From: Clostridiales bacterium
GTDB taxonomy: Bacteria > Bacillota > Clostridia > Oscillospirales > Acutalibacteraceae
Length of the DNA: 64,000 bases
Direction: 5' to 3'
Assembly: GCA_012840445.1 (NCBI GenBank)
Contig: DULI01000008.1
Span: forward strand, 1-64,000
Both the position numbers and the translations under genes were made by a program. Below, one piece after another: positions 56,671 to 64,000 of the stretch; position 1 is the first letter of the stretch; each line of letters starts with the position of its first letter. The notes beneath the pieces were generated by a model. It did no database searches. It was not told the origin of the DNA and saw only the letters and a program-made list of their open reading frames with translations.

Positions 56671-58641
56671 ATGGAAGGACAAAAATTTAAACTGGTGTCC
56701 CCCTACAAACCCACAGGCGACCAGCCCGAGGCCATAGCGGCCTTGGTTGAGGGGCTTAACAAGGGATACAGGGAGCAGACCTTGCTTGGAGTTACCGGTT
56801 CGGGCAAGACCTTTACGATGGCAAATGTGATAGCCCGGGTTAACCGCCCGACCCTGGTGCTTGCCCACAACAAAACCCTTGCGGCCCAGCTTTGCAGCGA
56901 GTTTAGAGAGTTCTTCCCTGAAAACGCAGTTGAATACTTTGTAAGTTATTATGATTACTACCAGCCGGAGGCTTATATCCCGACCACCGATACCTATATC
57001 GAAAAGGATTCGGCTATTAATGACGAGATTGATAAACTGCGCCATTCGGCCACCTGTGCGTTGTCCGAACGGCGCGATGTAATAATAGTCGCAAGTGTTT
57101 CGTGCATTTACAGCCTTGGAGATCCTATTGACTACAGGAACATGGTGATATCCCTGCGCCCCGGCCAGGCCAGGGACCGGGACCAGCTGCTTAAAAAGCT
57201 GGTTGAGCTGCAGTATGAAAGAAACGACATCAATTTCACCCGTAACAAATTCAGGGTGCGCGGGGACGTTGTGGAGGTATTCCCCGCCTATTCGGGCGAG
57301 AGCGCCATTAGGATTGAGTTTTTCGGGGACGAAATTGACCGGATTTGCGAGATTAACACCGTAACGGGTGAAGTAAAAAGCATGCTTGGGCATGTGGCCA
57401 TATATCCCGCATCCCACTATATAGTCCCCGGCGACAAGATGCAAAGGGCGATTGAGGAAATCAGGCGGGAAATGGAGGAGCGGGTTAAGTATTTTGAAAG
57501 TCAGGGCAGGCTGATAGAAGCCCAGCGAATCCGCCAGAGGACTGAGTATGATATTGAAATGCTTACCGAAATCGGAGTCTGCAAGGGGATAGAAAATTAT
57601 TCGCGGGTGCTTTCTGGCAGGGCCCCTGGCAGCGCACCCTTTACCTTGCTTGATTATTTCCCGAAGGATTACCTGCTGTTTGTGGACGAGTCCCACGTGA
57701 CGCTGCCGCAGGTAAGGGGCATGTACGGCGGTGACAGGGCAAGGAAGGAAAACCTTGTGGAATACGGTTTCAGGTTGCCCTCGGCTTTTGATAACCGCCC
57801 GCTTACCTTCGACGAGTTTTATGAGCGCATAAACCAGGCGATTTATGTTTCTGCCACGCCCGGTGACTTTGAAAAGCAGCATTCGGCACAGGTTGTGGAA
57901 CAGGTGATAAGGCCTACCGGACTTGTTGACCCCGAGGTGGTTGTCAAGCCCACCGAAGGGCAGATTGACGACCTTGTATCGGAAATAAATCAGCGTGTTG
58001 AGAAAAACGAGCGAGTGCTTGTGACCACCCTTACCAAGAAAATGGCGGAGGACCTGACCGAATACCTTGGAAATTTAAATATAAAGGTCAGATATATGCA
58101 TTATGATATAGATACCATCGAAAGGATGCAGATAATAAGGGATTTAAGGCTTGGCGAGTTTGATGTGCTGGTGGGAATTAACCTTTTAAGGGAAGGACTT
58201 GACATTCCAGAGGTATCTTTGGTGGCAATACTTGACGCCGACAAGGAAGGTTTCCTGCGTTCCGAAACATCACTCATACAGACAATCGGCAGAGCGGCGA
58301 GGAATGCTTCTGGTAAGGTTATTATGTATGCTGATACAGTTACAAAATCCATGGAAAACGCCATTAAGGAGACCTACCGCCGCCGGGAAATCCAGATGGC
58401 TTACAATAAAAAGCACGGCATTGTTCCCAAAACGGTTATTAAGGATGTTAGGGACATAATTGAAATATCGTCTAAAGCTGACGAGAAGCTTGAAAAGCAT
58501 GAAAAGCGGTTGTCCAAAGCTGAGCGCGAGCAGCTTATAAAACGCCTGACAGCAGAAATGAAGCAGGCGGCAAAGATGCTGGAATTCGAGCATGCTGCAT
58601 ATTTAAGGGACAGAATTGCAAGACTTAGAGAAGGAAAGTAG
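56671..58641 (+). CDS. uvrB: Excinuclease ABC subunit B
   Basis: A 656-residue nucleotide excision repair helicase-like protein. Walker [15 protein letters not shown] (near residue 43), damage-probing beta hairpin [12 protein letters not shown], motif [33 protein letters not shown] and IGRAARN; C-terminal UVR motif. ATG 56671 has AAGGTG 8 nt upstream. Followed by uvrA. Confidence 0.97.
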   Translation: MEGQKFKLVSPYKPTGDQPEAIAALVEGLNKGYREQTLLGVTGSGKTFTMANVIARVNRPTLVLAHNKTLAAQLCSEFREFFPENAVEYFVSYYDYYQPEAYIPTTDTYIEKDSAINDEIDKLRHSATCALSERRDVIIVASVSCIYSLGDPIDYRNMVISLRPGQARDRDQLLKKLVELQYERNDINFTRNKFRVRGDVVEVFPAYSGESAIRIEFFGDEIDRICEINTVTGEVKSMLGHVAIYPASHYIVPGDKMQRAIEEIRREMEERVKYFESQGRLIEAQRIRQRTEYDIEMLTEIGVCKGIENYSRVLSGRAPGSAPFTLLDYFPKDYLLFVDESHVTLPQVRGMYGGDRARKENLVEYGFRLPSAFDNRPLTFDEFYERINQAIYVSATPGDFEKQHSAQVVEQVIRPTGLVDPEVVVKPTEGQIDDLVSEINQRVEKNERVLVTTLTKKMAEDLTEYLGNLNIKVRYMHYDIDTIERMQIIRDLRLGEFDVLVGINLLREGLDIPEVSLVAILDADKEGFLRSETSLIQTIGRAARNASGKVIMYADTVTKSMENAIKETYRRREIQMAYNKKHGIVPKTVIKDVRDIIEISSKADEKLEKHEKRLSKAEREQLIKRLTAEMKQAAKMLEFEHAAYLRDRIARLREGK

Positions 58642-58665
58642 CTTTAATTTACTGGGGGAAATATA

Positions 58666-61494
58666 GTGCCACAGGATTTTATTGAAATTATAGGTGCGAG
58701 GGAGCATAACCTTAAAGGAATAAATTTAAAAATTCCCAGAAACAAGCTTGTAGTGTTTACGGGCCTTTCGGGTTCGGGAAAGTCCTCCCTTGCCTTTGAC
58801 ACAATATATGCCGAGGGGCAGCGGCGGTATGTGGAGTCGCTGTCCTCTTATGCAAGGCAGTTTTTGGGGCTTATGGAAAAGCCCCAGGTTGAGAGTATTC
58901 GGGGCCTTTCCCCGGCTATTGCCATTGACCAGAAAACCACCTCGAGGAATCCGCGCTCTACGGTGGGCACGGTTACCGAAATTTACGACTATTTAAGGCT
59001 TTTGTATGCAAGGATTGGCGTGCCGCACTGCCCTGTTTGCGGAAGGGAGATAAAACAGCAGACTGTTGACCAGATAGTCGAAAAGGTGTTGTCCCTGCAA
59101 CCCGGCAGCCGCATACAGGTATTGGCGCCAGTGGTCAGGGGTAGGAAGGGCGAGCACCAGAAGGTGTTTGAGTCTGCTAAAAAATCCGGATTTGTCCGGG
59201 TACGGGTAGACGGGAATATCTATGATTTGTCTGAAAATATTGCCCTTGACAAGAATAAAAAGCACCACATAGAAATTGTAGTGGACAGGCTTGTGATTAA
59301 GGAAGATATAAAAAGCCGCTTGGCCGACAGCATAGAGACTGCCACAGGGCTTGCGGGCGGTCTTGTGATAATCAGCGTGGTGGACGGGGAAGAGCTCCTG
59401 TTTTCACAAAATTATGCCTGCCCCGAGCACGGGTTCAGCATGCCGGAACTGACCCCGAGGATGTTTTCCTTTAATAACCCCTATGGCGCCTGCCCCACCT
59501 GTACTGGCCTTGGCGTATTTTTAAAACTTTCCCCCGAGCTTGTGGTTGCGAATCCCGAGCTGTCCCTCGCCCAGGGTGCCATTACTGCCTCGGGCTGGGG
59601 CGGCGGAAATACCAACAAAATATCCATGATGTATTACAAAGGCCTTGCAAAAAAGTACGGATTTGATATAAACACCCCGTTTTACAAGCTGCCGGAGGAG
59701 GCAAAACACGCGGTCCTTTACGGAACGGGGGATGAAAAAATCGAGCTTGAAAGGGTTGCCGAATGGGGTGGCGGTGTTTATTATGCGCCCTTTGAGGGTG
59801 TTATTAACAATCTTGACCGCAGGTACAAAACCACCACCAGTGATTATGCCAGGGCTGAAATTGAAAGCTATATGCTGGAATACGAGTGCCCCGACTGCCA
59901 CGGAGCCCGACTTAAGCCCGAGTCACTTGCTGTGACGGTTGGCGGAAAAAACATAAAGGAGATTTCGGACCTTTCTGTTAACCGTTTGATTGAGTTTTTC
60001 GACAAACTTGAATTGAACCAGCGGGATATGATGATAGCCGGGCCGATTTTGAAGGAGATTAAGGAAAGGCTGGGCTTTTTGCAGAGCGTGGGGCTGGATT
60101 ATTTGACCCTTTCCCGTTCGGCGGGCACGCTTTCGGGCGGGGAGAGCCAGAGGATAAGGCTTGCGACTCAAATCGGTTCATCTCTGATGGGGGTTATATA
60201 TATACTTGATGAGCCGAGCATAGGACTTCATCAGAGGGACAACGACCGGCTGCTTGCGACATTGAAAAGGCTTCGGGATATGGGAAATACCCTGATTGTT
60301 GTGGAACACGACGAGGACACCATACGCGCTGCCGATTATATTGTGGATATCGGCCCCGGAGCGGGGATTCACGGAGGGCAGGTGGTCTGCGCTGGTACCT
60401 TAAAGGATATCGAGGGGTGCAAGGAATCCGTTACAGGCGCCTATCTTACAGGGCGAAAGAAAATCCCAGTTCCCCAAAAGCGCAGGAACGGAAACGGCAA
60501 GTTCTTGATTGTCAGAAACGCCAGGGAGAACAATCTTAAGAATATAGATGTAAAAATCCCACTTGGCAGGTTTGTGTGCATAACAGGCGTGTCGGGTTCG
60601 GGCAAGTCGACGCTTGTGAATGAAATTATGTACAAAAGGCTAGCAAATGAGCTGAACAATTCCAAAATGTTTCCCGGCAAGCACGACGCGATAGAGGGAG
60701 TCGAGCACCTTGACAAGGTAATAAATATTAATCAGGCGCCCATTGGCAGGACGCCGAGGTCCAATCCGGCCACATATACGGGCGTGTTTACCGACATACG
60801 CGAGCTGTTTGCCAACACCCAGGATGCCAAAATGCGAGGCTACACCGCGGGGCGGTTTTCCTTTAATGTCAAGGGAGGGCGCTGCGAGGCCTGCCAGGGC
60901 GACGGGATTATCCGGATAGAAATGCACTTTTTGCCCGACATCTATGTGCCCTGCGATGTCTGCCATGGCAGCAGGTACAACCGCGAAACGCTGGAGATTA
61001 AATATAAAGGCAAGAATATAAGCGATGTGCTTGAAATGACTGTGGAAGAGGGTATGCACTTTTTCGAGAGCATTCCCAAAATCCACCGCAAACTAGAAAC
61101 CCTTTATGACGTGGGGCTCGGATATATTAAAATCGGGCAGCCCGCCACCACACTGTCAGGTGGTGAGGCGCAGCGCGTAAAACTTGCCACCGAACTGTCC
61201 AAAAGGGCTACAGGGCGGACGATATATATTCTTGATGAGCCGACCACAGGGCTTCACACCGCCGATGTCCACAGGCTGATAGATGTGCTGAACCGCCTGG
61301 TGGATTCGGGCAATACTGTTGTGGTGATCGAGCATAACCTTGATGTTATTAAGACAGCTGACTATATTATCGATTTGGGGCCCGAGGGTGGAGATCTCGG
61401 CGGACAGATAATCGCCGAAGGTACGCCCGAAGAGGTGTCGACAAACGAAAAGTCTTATACTGGAATTTACCTTGCAAAGCTGTTAAACGGCTGA
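58666..61494 (+). CDS. uvrA: Excinuclease ABC subunit A
   Basis: A 942-residue damage-recognition ABC ATPase. First ATP site [14 protein letters not shown], first signature [16 protein letters not shown], zinc cysteines CPVC and CPDC; second site [13 protein letters not shown], zinc motif CEACQGD and CDVCHG, signature [34 protein letters not shown] 58666 with GGGGGAA 7 nt upstream. Confidence 0.97.
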   Translation: MPQDFIEIIGAREHNLKGINLKIPRNKLVVFTGLSGSGKSSLAFDTIYAEGQRRYVESLSSYARQFLGLMEKPQVESIRGLSPAIAIDQKTTSRNPRSTVGTVTEIYDYLRLLYARIGVPHCPVCGREIKQQTVDQIVEKVLSLQPGSRIQVLAPVVRGRKGEHQKVFESAKKSGFVRVRVDGNIYDLSENIALDKNKKHHIEIVVDRLVIKEDIKSRLADSIETATGLAGGLVIISVVDGEELLFSQNYACPEHGFSMPELTPRMFSFNNPYGACPTCTGLGVFLKLSPELVVANPELSLAQGAITASGWGGGNTNKISMMYYKGLAKKYGFDINTPFYKLPEEAKHAVLYGTGDEKIELERVAEWGGGVYYAPFEGVINNLDRRYKTTTSDYARAEIESYMLEYECPDCHGARLKPESLAVTVGGKNIKEISDLSVNRLIEFFDKLELNQRDMMIAGPILKEIKERLGFLQSVGLDYLTLSRSAGTLSGGESQRIRLATQIGSSLMGVIYILDEPSIGLHQRDNDRLLATLKRLRDMGNTLIVVEHDEDTIRAADYIVDIGPGAGIHGGQVVCAGTLKDIEGCKESVTGAYLTGRKKIPVPQKRRNGNGKFLIVRNARENNLKNIDVKIPLGRFVCITGVSGSGKSTLVNEIMYKRLANELNNSKMFPGKHDAIEGVEHLDKVININQAPIGRTPRSNPATYTGVFTDIRELFANTQDAKMRGYTAGRFSFNVKGGRCEACQGDGIIRIEMHFLPDIYVPCDVCHGSRYNRETLEIKYKGKNISDVLEMTVEEGMHFFESIPKIHRKLETLYDVGLGYIKIGQPATTLSGGEAQRVKLATELSKRATGRTIYILDEPTTGLHTADVHRLIDVLNRLVDSGNTVVVIEHNLDVIKTADYIIDLGPEGGDLGGQIIAEGTPEEVSTNEKSYTGIYLAKLLNG

Positions 61495-61590
61495 AAATTT
61501 GAAATCTACGCTTTATTTACATTTATTTAACTTTTTAAAGGCGCTTATCCCTTAGAATAGTATCAAAGCTGTACGTTTAGGAGCAGGTTT

Positions 61591-62460
61591 GTGTTTGGGT
61601 ATGTAAGGGCATATAAGCCGGAATTAAAAGTCAGGGACTATGAAATATACAAAGCCGTTTACTGCACTCTATGCAGAAAATTAGGCAGGTCCTACGGTCT
61701 TTTTGCCCGGCTTACCTTAAGCTATGATTTCACCTTTTTGGCGCTGATACACTCGGGGTTAAAAGAGACGTGCGGCGGGTTCGACAAGAGGCGCTGCGCT
61801 TTTAACCCCTTTAAAAAATGCAGCTACTGCAAGGACGACCAGGACTTTGAGCTGCCGAGCGCCGCCGCAATGATTATGCTGTATTACAAAATTCTTGACA
61901 ATATTGCGGATAACAGGGGAATTAAGCGGCTGTTTTACAAACTGGTTTTGCCCATATTTAATATGGCGAGGAAAAAGGCCGAACAAAAATACCCGCAGAT
62001 AGCGCGGGTTGTTGGAAGTTATATAGATAATCAGACAATTGTTGAAAAGCAGTACAGCGGGAATCTTGACCTGGCCAGCGAGCCGACGGCAGCAGCGCTT
62101 TCGCAAATTTTTGCGATGTGTGGAGACACTAAAGACAAAAGGCAGCTTGAAAGATTGGGCTATTGCATTGGGAAGTGGGTTTATCTGCTTGACGCCGCGG
62201 CCGACCTTGAAACCGATATAAAAAGGGGTAATTTTAACCCTTTGGCTTTTGAATACAACCGGGAAACCGACCCGTTATATTATGCAAAACTCAGGATAGA
62301 GCCGGTTTTGAACGTGTGCATATCCGAGGCGGCCAAGGCTTTTGAATTGCTGGATGTAAAAAAGTACAAATCCATACTTGAGAATATTATATATTTGGGG
62401 CTGAAAAACAGCCAGATGTATATTTTTAAAAAGGAGAGTTTTAATGAAAGACCCTTATGA
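61591..62460 (+). CDS. DUF5685 family protein
   Basis: A 289-residue mostly helical protein of the DUF5685 family, function unknown. A CTLCRKLG motif sits near residue 30 and [15 protein letters not shown] near 68, giving five cysteines in two clusters that could bind a metal or Fe-S centre. Aspartate-rich patches, including [10 protein letters not shown] near residue 195, recall prenyl-synthase-like helical folds, but I cannot support an enzyme call. GTG 61591 with AGGAG 7 nt upstream. Its last 17 nt overlap the J-domain gene, and a membrane protein follows: a clear three-gene unit. Confidence 0.8.
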   Translation: MFGYVRAYKPELKVRDYEIYKAVYCTLCRKLGRSYGLFARLTLSYDFTFLALIHSGLKETCGGFDKRRCAFNPFKKCSYCKDDQDFELPSAAAMIMLYYKILDNIADNRGIKRLFYKLVLPIFNMARKKAEQKYPQIARVVGSYIDNQTIVEKQYSGNLDLASEPTAAALSQIFAMCGDTKDKRQLERLGYCIGKWVYLLDAAADLETDIKRGNFNPLAFEYNRETDPLYYAKLRIEPVLNVCISEAAKAFELLDVKKYKSILENIIYLGLKNSQMYIFKKESFNERPL

Positions 62461-63034
62461 AGTGCTTGGTATTTCCAGAAACGCCACCGACGAGGAGATA
62501 AAGAATGCGTACAGGGAACTGGCGCGGAAATACCACCCCGACAATTACGCAGATAACCCACTGTCCGATTTGGCTGCCGAAAAAATGCAGGAGATAAATG
62601 AAGCCTATGATAGAATAATGAACGAGAGGCGCTCGCGCGGGAGCAATTCGGGATACAGTTACAGCTCCAATTTTGCGGATATACGTTCCCTGATTGAGCA
62701 GGGGAAACTGGAAGAGGCGCAGGAACTGCTTGACGGTGTACCGATTAATAAGCGGGATGCCGAGTGGTATTTTTTGAATGGAAGCGTGCTTTACCGCAGG
62801 GGCTGGTTTGACAGCGCCTATGCCAGTTTTGCCACCGCCTGCCGCATGAACCCATCCAACCCTGAGTACAGGGCCGCCTTTAACCAGATGCAGTATCAGA
62901 GAAGGGGTTACGGGTACCACAGGGGGCATACCGGCCACTCTGATGGCTGCAGCGGCTGCGATGTTTGCGCGGGACTTATCTGCGCCGATTGCTGCTGCGA
63001 ATGCTTGGGTGGAGACCTTATTCGATGCTGTTAG
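62444..63034 (+). CDS. J-domain protein with cysteine-rich tail
   Basis: A 196-residue DnaJ-type co-chaperone. The J domain (residues 1-65; [22 protein letters not shown] motif in KYHPDN) should stimulate Hsp70 ATPase. A TPR-like helical stretch follows (about 80-155). The end is unusual: about 28 residues with ten cysteines, including CSGCDVCAG and ADCCCEC. It lacks the G/F and canonical zinc-finger domains of DnaJ. Translationally coupled to the DUF5685 gene. It may bring Hsp70 to a metal- or Fe-S-protein client; that is inference. Confidence 0.85.
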   Translation: MKDPYEVLGISRNATDEEIKNAYRELARKYHPDNYADNPLSDLAAEKMQEINEAYDRIMNERRSRGSNSGYSYSSNFADIRSLIEQGKLEEAQELLDGVPINKRDAEWYFLNGSVLYRRGWFDSAYASFATACRMNPSNPEYRAAFNQMQYQRRGYGYHRGHTGHSDGCSGCDVCAGLICADCCCECLGGDLIRCC

Positions 63035-63047
63035 GCGGAGGTGCCCG

Positions 63048-63575
63048 ATGAAAAGGACAAGCAGGATAGCTCTGTGCGGGATTGTTGCTGCGTTAGCGGT
63101 CGTTATTATGTTTCTTTCCTATTTTCCCTATTTTACCTATGCTGTCCCTGCCGCGGCGGGTATTTTGATGATTATTTTAGTAATTGAAATCGACCCGAAG
63201 TGGGCGGTGCTGTCGTTTGTCGCTTCTTCAATTTTGATTCTGCTGCTTGCCGAAACCGAGGCAAAACTAATGTATGTCCTGTTTTTTGGGTATTACCCGA
63301 TTCTGAAGGAGAGAATCGAGCGGATTAGGAAACCTTTAATTGAATATATTTTAAAATTTGCGGTATTTAACGTTGCTATGATTGCGGCGTATTTTTTGGC
63401 TTCCAAGGTCTTTGGCATACCGTTTGACGACATGGGGAATTTCGGCAAGTATTTGGAACTTGTGCTGCTAATCGGCGGAAATATTACCTTTGTGATATAT
63501 GATTTTGCAATTTCGAGGCTTGTTGTTACTTATATGATAAGGCTACATCCAAAGCTTAAAAAGCTTATAAAATAA
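63048..63575 (+). CDS. Five- to six-TM membrane protein
   Basis: A 175-residue hydrophobic protein starting at ATG 63048 (GGAGGTG upstream), 13 nt after the J-domain gene. SRIALCGIVAALAVVIMFLS at the start resembles the substrate-specificity components (S units) of ECF transporters and DUF-type membrane proteins. Helices cover roughly residues 7-27, 31-47, 52-68, 93-115 and 134-152. No substrate can be given. The tail is basic (RLHPKLKKLIK). Confidence 0.75.
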   Translation: MKRTSRIALCGIVAALAVVIMFLSYFPYFTYAVPAAAGILMIILVIEIDPKWAVLSFVASSILILLLAETEAKLMYVLFFGYYPILKERIERIRKPLIEYILKFAVFNVAMIAAYFLASKVFGIPFDDMGNFGKYLELVLLIGGNITFVIYDFAISRLVVTYMIRLHPKLKKLIK

Positions 63576-63599
63576 TCCGGTAGGAAACCGGATTTTTTT
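63576..63599 (+). terminator. Terminator after the membrane-protein gene
   Basis: ATCCGG pairs with CCGGAT around TAGGAAA, then seven T residues; closes the DUF5685/J-domain unit. Confidence 0.75.
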
Positions 63600-63702
63600 G
63601 TGGGAATATAATTTTAAAATAATCAAACACTGAAACTGAAAAAATCTTGATTTTAAAGCGAAATAGAGTAAAATTAAACCATATAAATCGGGGAATGTAT
63701 AT

Positions 63703-64000
63703 ATGTTTGACGTTATAGTGGTCGGCGGCGGCCCCGCAGGTCTTATGGCCGCGGGGACTGCGTGCGAAAGAGGCAAAAGGGTTTTGCTTATTGAGCGCAA
63801 CAGCCGTCCTGCCCGAAAGCTGATGATTACCGGCAAGGGCAGGTGCAATGTAACCAACAATACTGATATAAACGGGCTTATTTCCAATGTTCCCAACAAC
63901 GGGAAGTTTCTATATTCCGCCTTTTCCGCCTTTTCGGCACAGGATACCATGACTTTTTTTGAAAGCCGCGGGGTTAAACTTAAAACCGAACGGGGAAACA
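63703..64000 (+). CDS. NAD(P)/FAD-dependent oxidoreductase (HI0933/BaiN-like), 3' truncated by window
   Basis: The first 99 residues of a flavoprotein cut by the end of the window. FAD Rossmann motif DVIVVGGGPAGLMAAGTA with the glutamate-ending strand VLLIERN, then the family signature RKLMITGKGRCNVTNN. These are typical of the HI0933-like (YhiN/BaiN) family; the substrate is uncertain. ATG 63703 follows GGGGA by 8 nt. Confidence 0.85.
   Translation, partial: MFDVIVVGGGPAGLMAAGTACERGKRVLLIERNSRPARKLMITGKGRCNVTNNTDINGLISNVPNNGKFLYSAFSAFSAQDTMTFFESRGVKLKTERGN

Noticed and set aside
56644-57882. 412-codon open frame on the minus strand
   Set aside because: It lies wholly antisense to uvrB, whose motifs are intact, and shows no family features or ribosome-binding site; a shadow of codon bias.
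1-64000. CRISPR arrays, IS elements, prophage genes or integrase/att sites
   Set aside because: No regularly spaced repeats, transposase, recombinase or phage structural motif was seen on either strand.

Overview
This window reads as a chromosomal segment of a spore-forming, anaerobic-type Firmicute of the class Clostridia, probably close to the Oscillospirales or former Ruminococcaceae. The evidence is Shine-Dalgarno-led genes with frequent TTG and GTG starts, T-box leaders, rubrerythrin, spore genes (cwlJ-gerQ, pdaA, CotF-type coat genes, a dacF-type carboxypeptidase) and the typical clostridial operon nusB-xseAB-ispA-dxs-tlyA-nadK-argR-recN. I saw no phage, IS element, plasmid or CRISPR signature. 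Most of the window is housekeeping DNA.

Layout. 1-9.4 kb: tRNA-Asn, a DUF3343/cysteine desulfurase pair, the c-di-AMP pair cdaA-cdaR, recD2, comF with a broken 5' end, an mreB-type gene, rubrerythrin and tRNA-Leu. 9.6-17.4 kb: an accessory stress/sporulation stretch with DUF2935, two CotF-like coat genes, a YbjQ protein, a GAF/HD-GYP protein, dinB, a GSP39-like dehydrogenase, a train of tiny lysine-rich proteins around an HD hydrolase, and a DNA-deoxyinosine glycosylase. 17.4-20.8 kb: T-box-controlled ilvA with ridA, then pdaA, a parS-like site, tRNA-His and tRNA-Gln. 21-24.4 kb, minus strand: uridine phosphorylase, a DivIVA-like coiled coil, an orphan fumarase beta subunit, an orphan sodium-pump decarboxylase beta subunit and a 48-residue membrane peptide.

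24.6-36 kb: the nusB to recN operon and T-box-controlled tyrS. 36-46.5 kb: gerQ and cwlJ, lemA with a TPM-domain protein, a calcium-type P-ATPase, a PHP protein, a DUF3298 protein, a dacF-type gene, pgi and a small P-loop protein. 46.5-55.2 kb: yceD-rpmF, a DUF512 radical-SAM-like protein, der-plsY-gpsA, rpmB, sugar and nucleotide enzymes and an RluA-type pseudouridine synthase. 55.3-64 kb: pyrE, radC, uvrB-uvrA, a DUF5685/J-domain/membrane-protein locus, and the start of a flavoprotein cut by the window edge.

Genes that appear to work together: cdaA/cdaR (c-di-AMP), ilvA/ridA (threonine deamination and enamine clean-up), cwlJ/gerQ/pdaA/dacF (spore cortex), yceD/rpmF and der (ribosome), plsY/gpsA (phospholipid), uvrB/uvrA/radC/recN/dinB/xseAB (DNA repair), dxs/ispA (isoprenoids). 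The best candidates for something undescribed are the DUF5685/J-domain locus, the tiny-protein/HD operon, and the orphan decarboxylase/fumarase locus. Many starts were moved downstream from the longest open frame because a Shine-Dalgarno sequence fits the internal codon better. Two genes appear to start with ATT, and comF carries an apparent one-base deletion just after its start.
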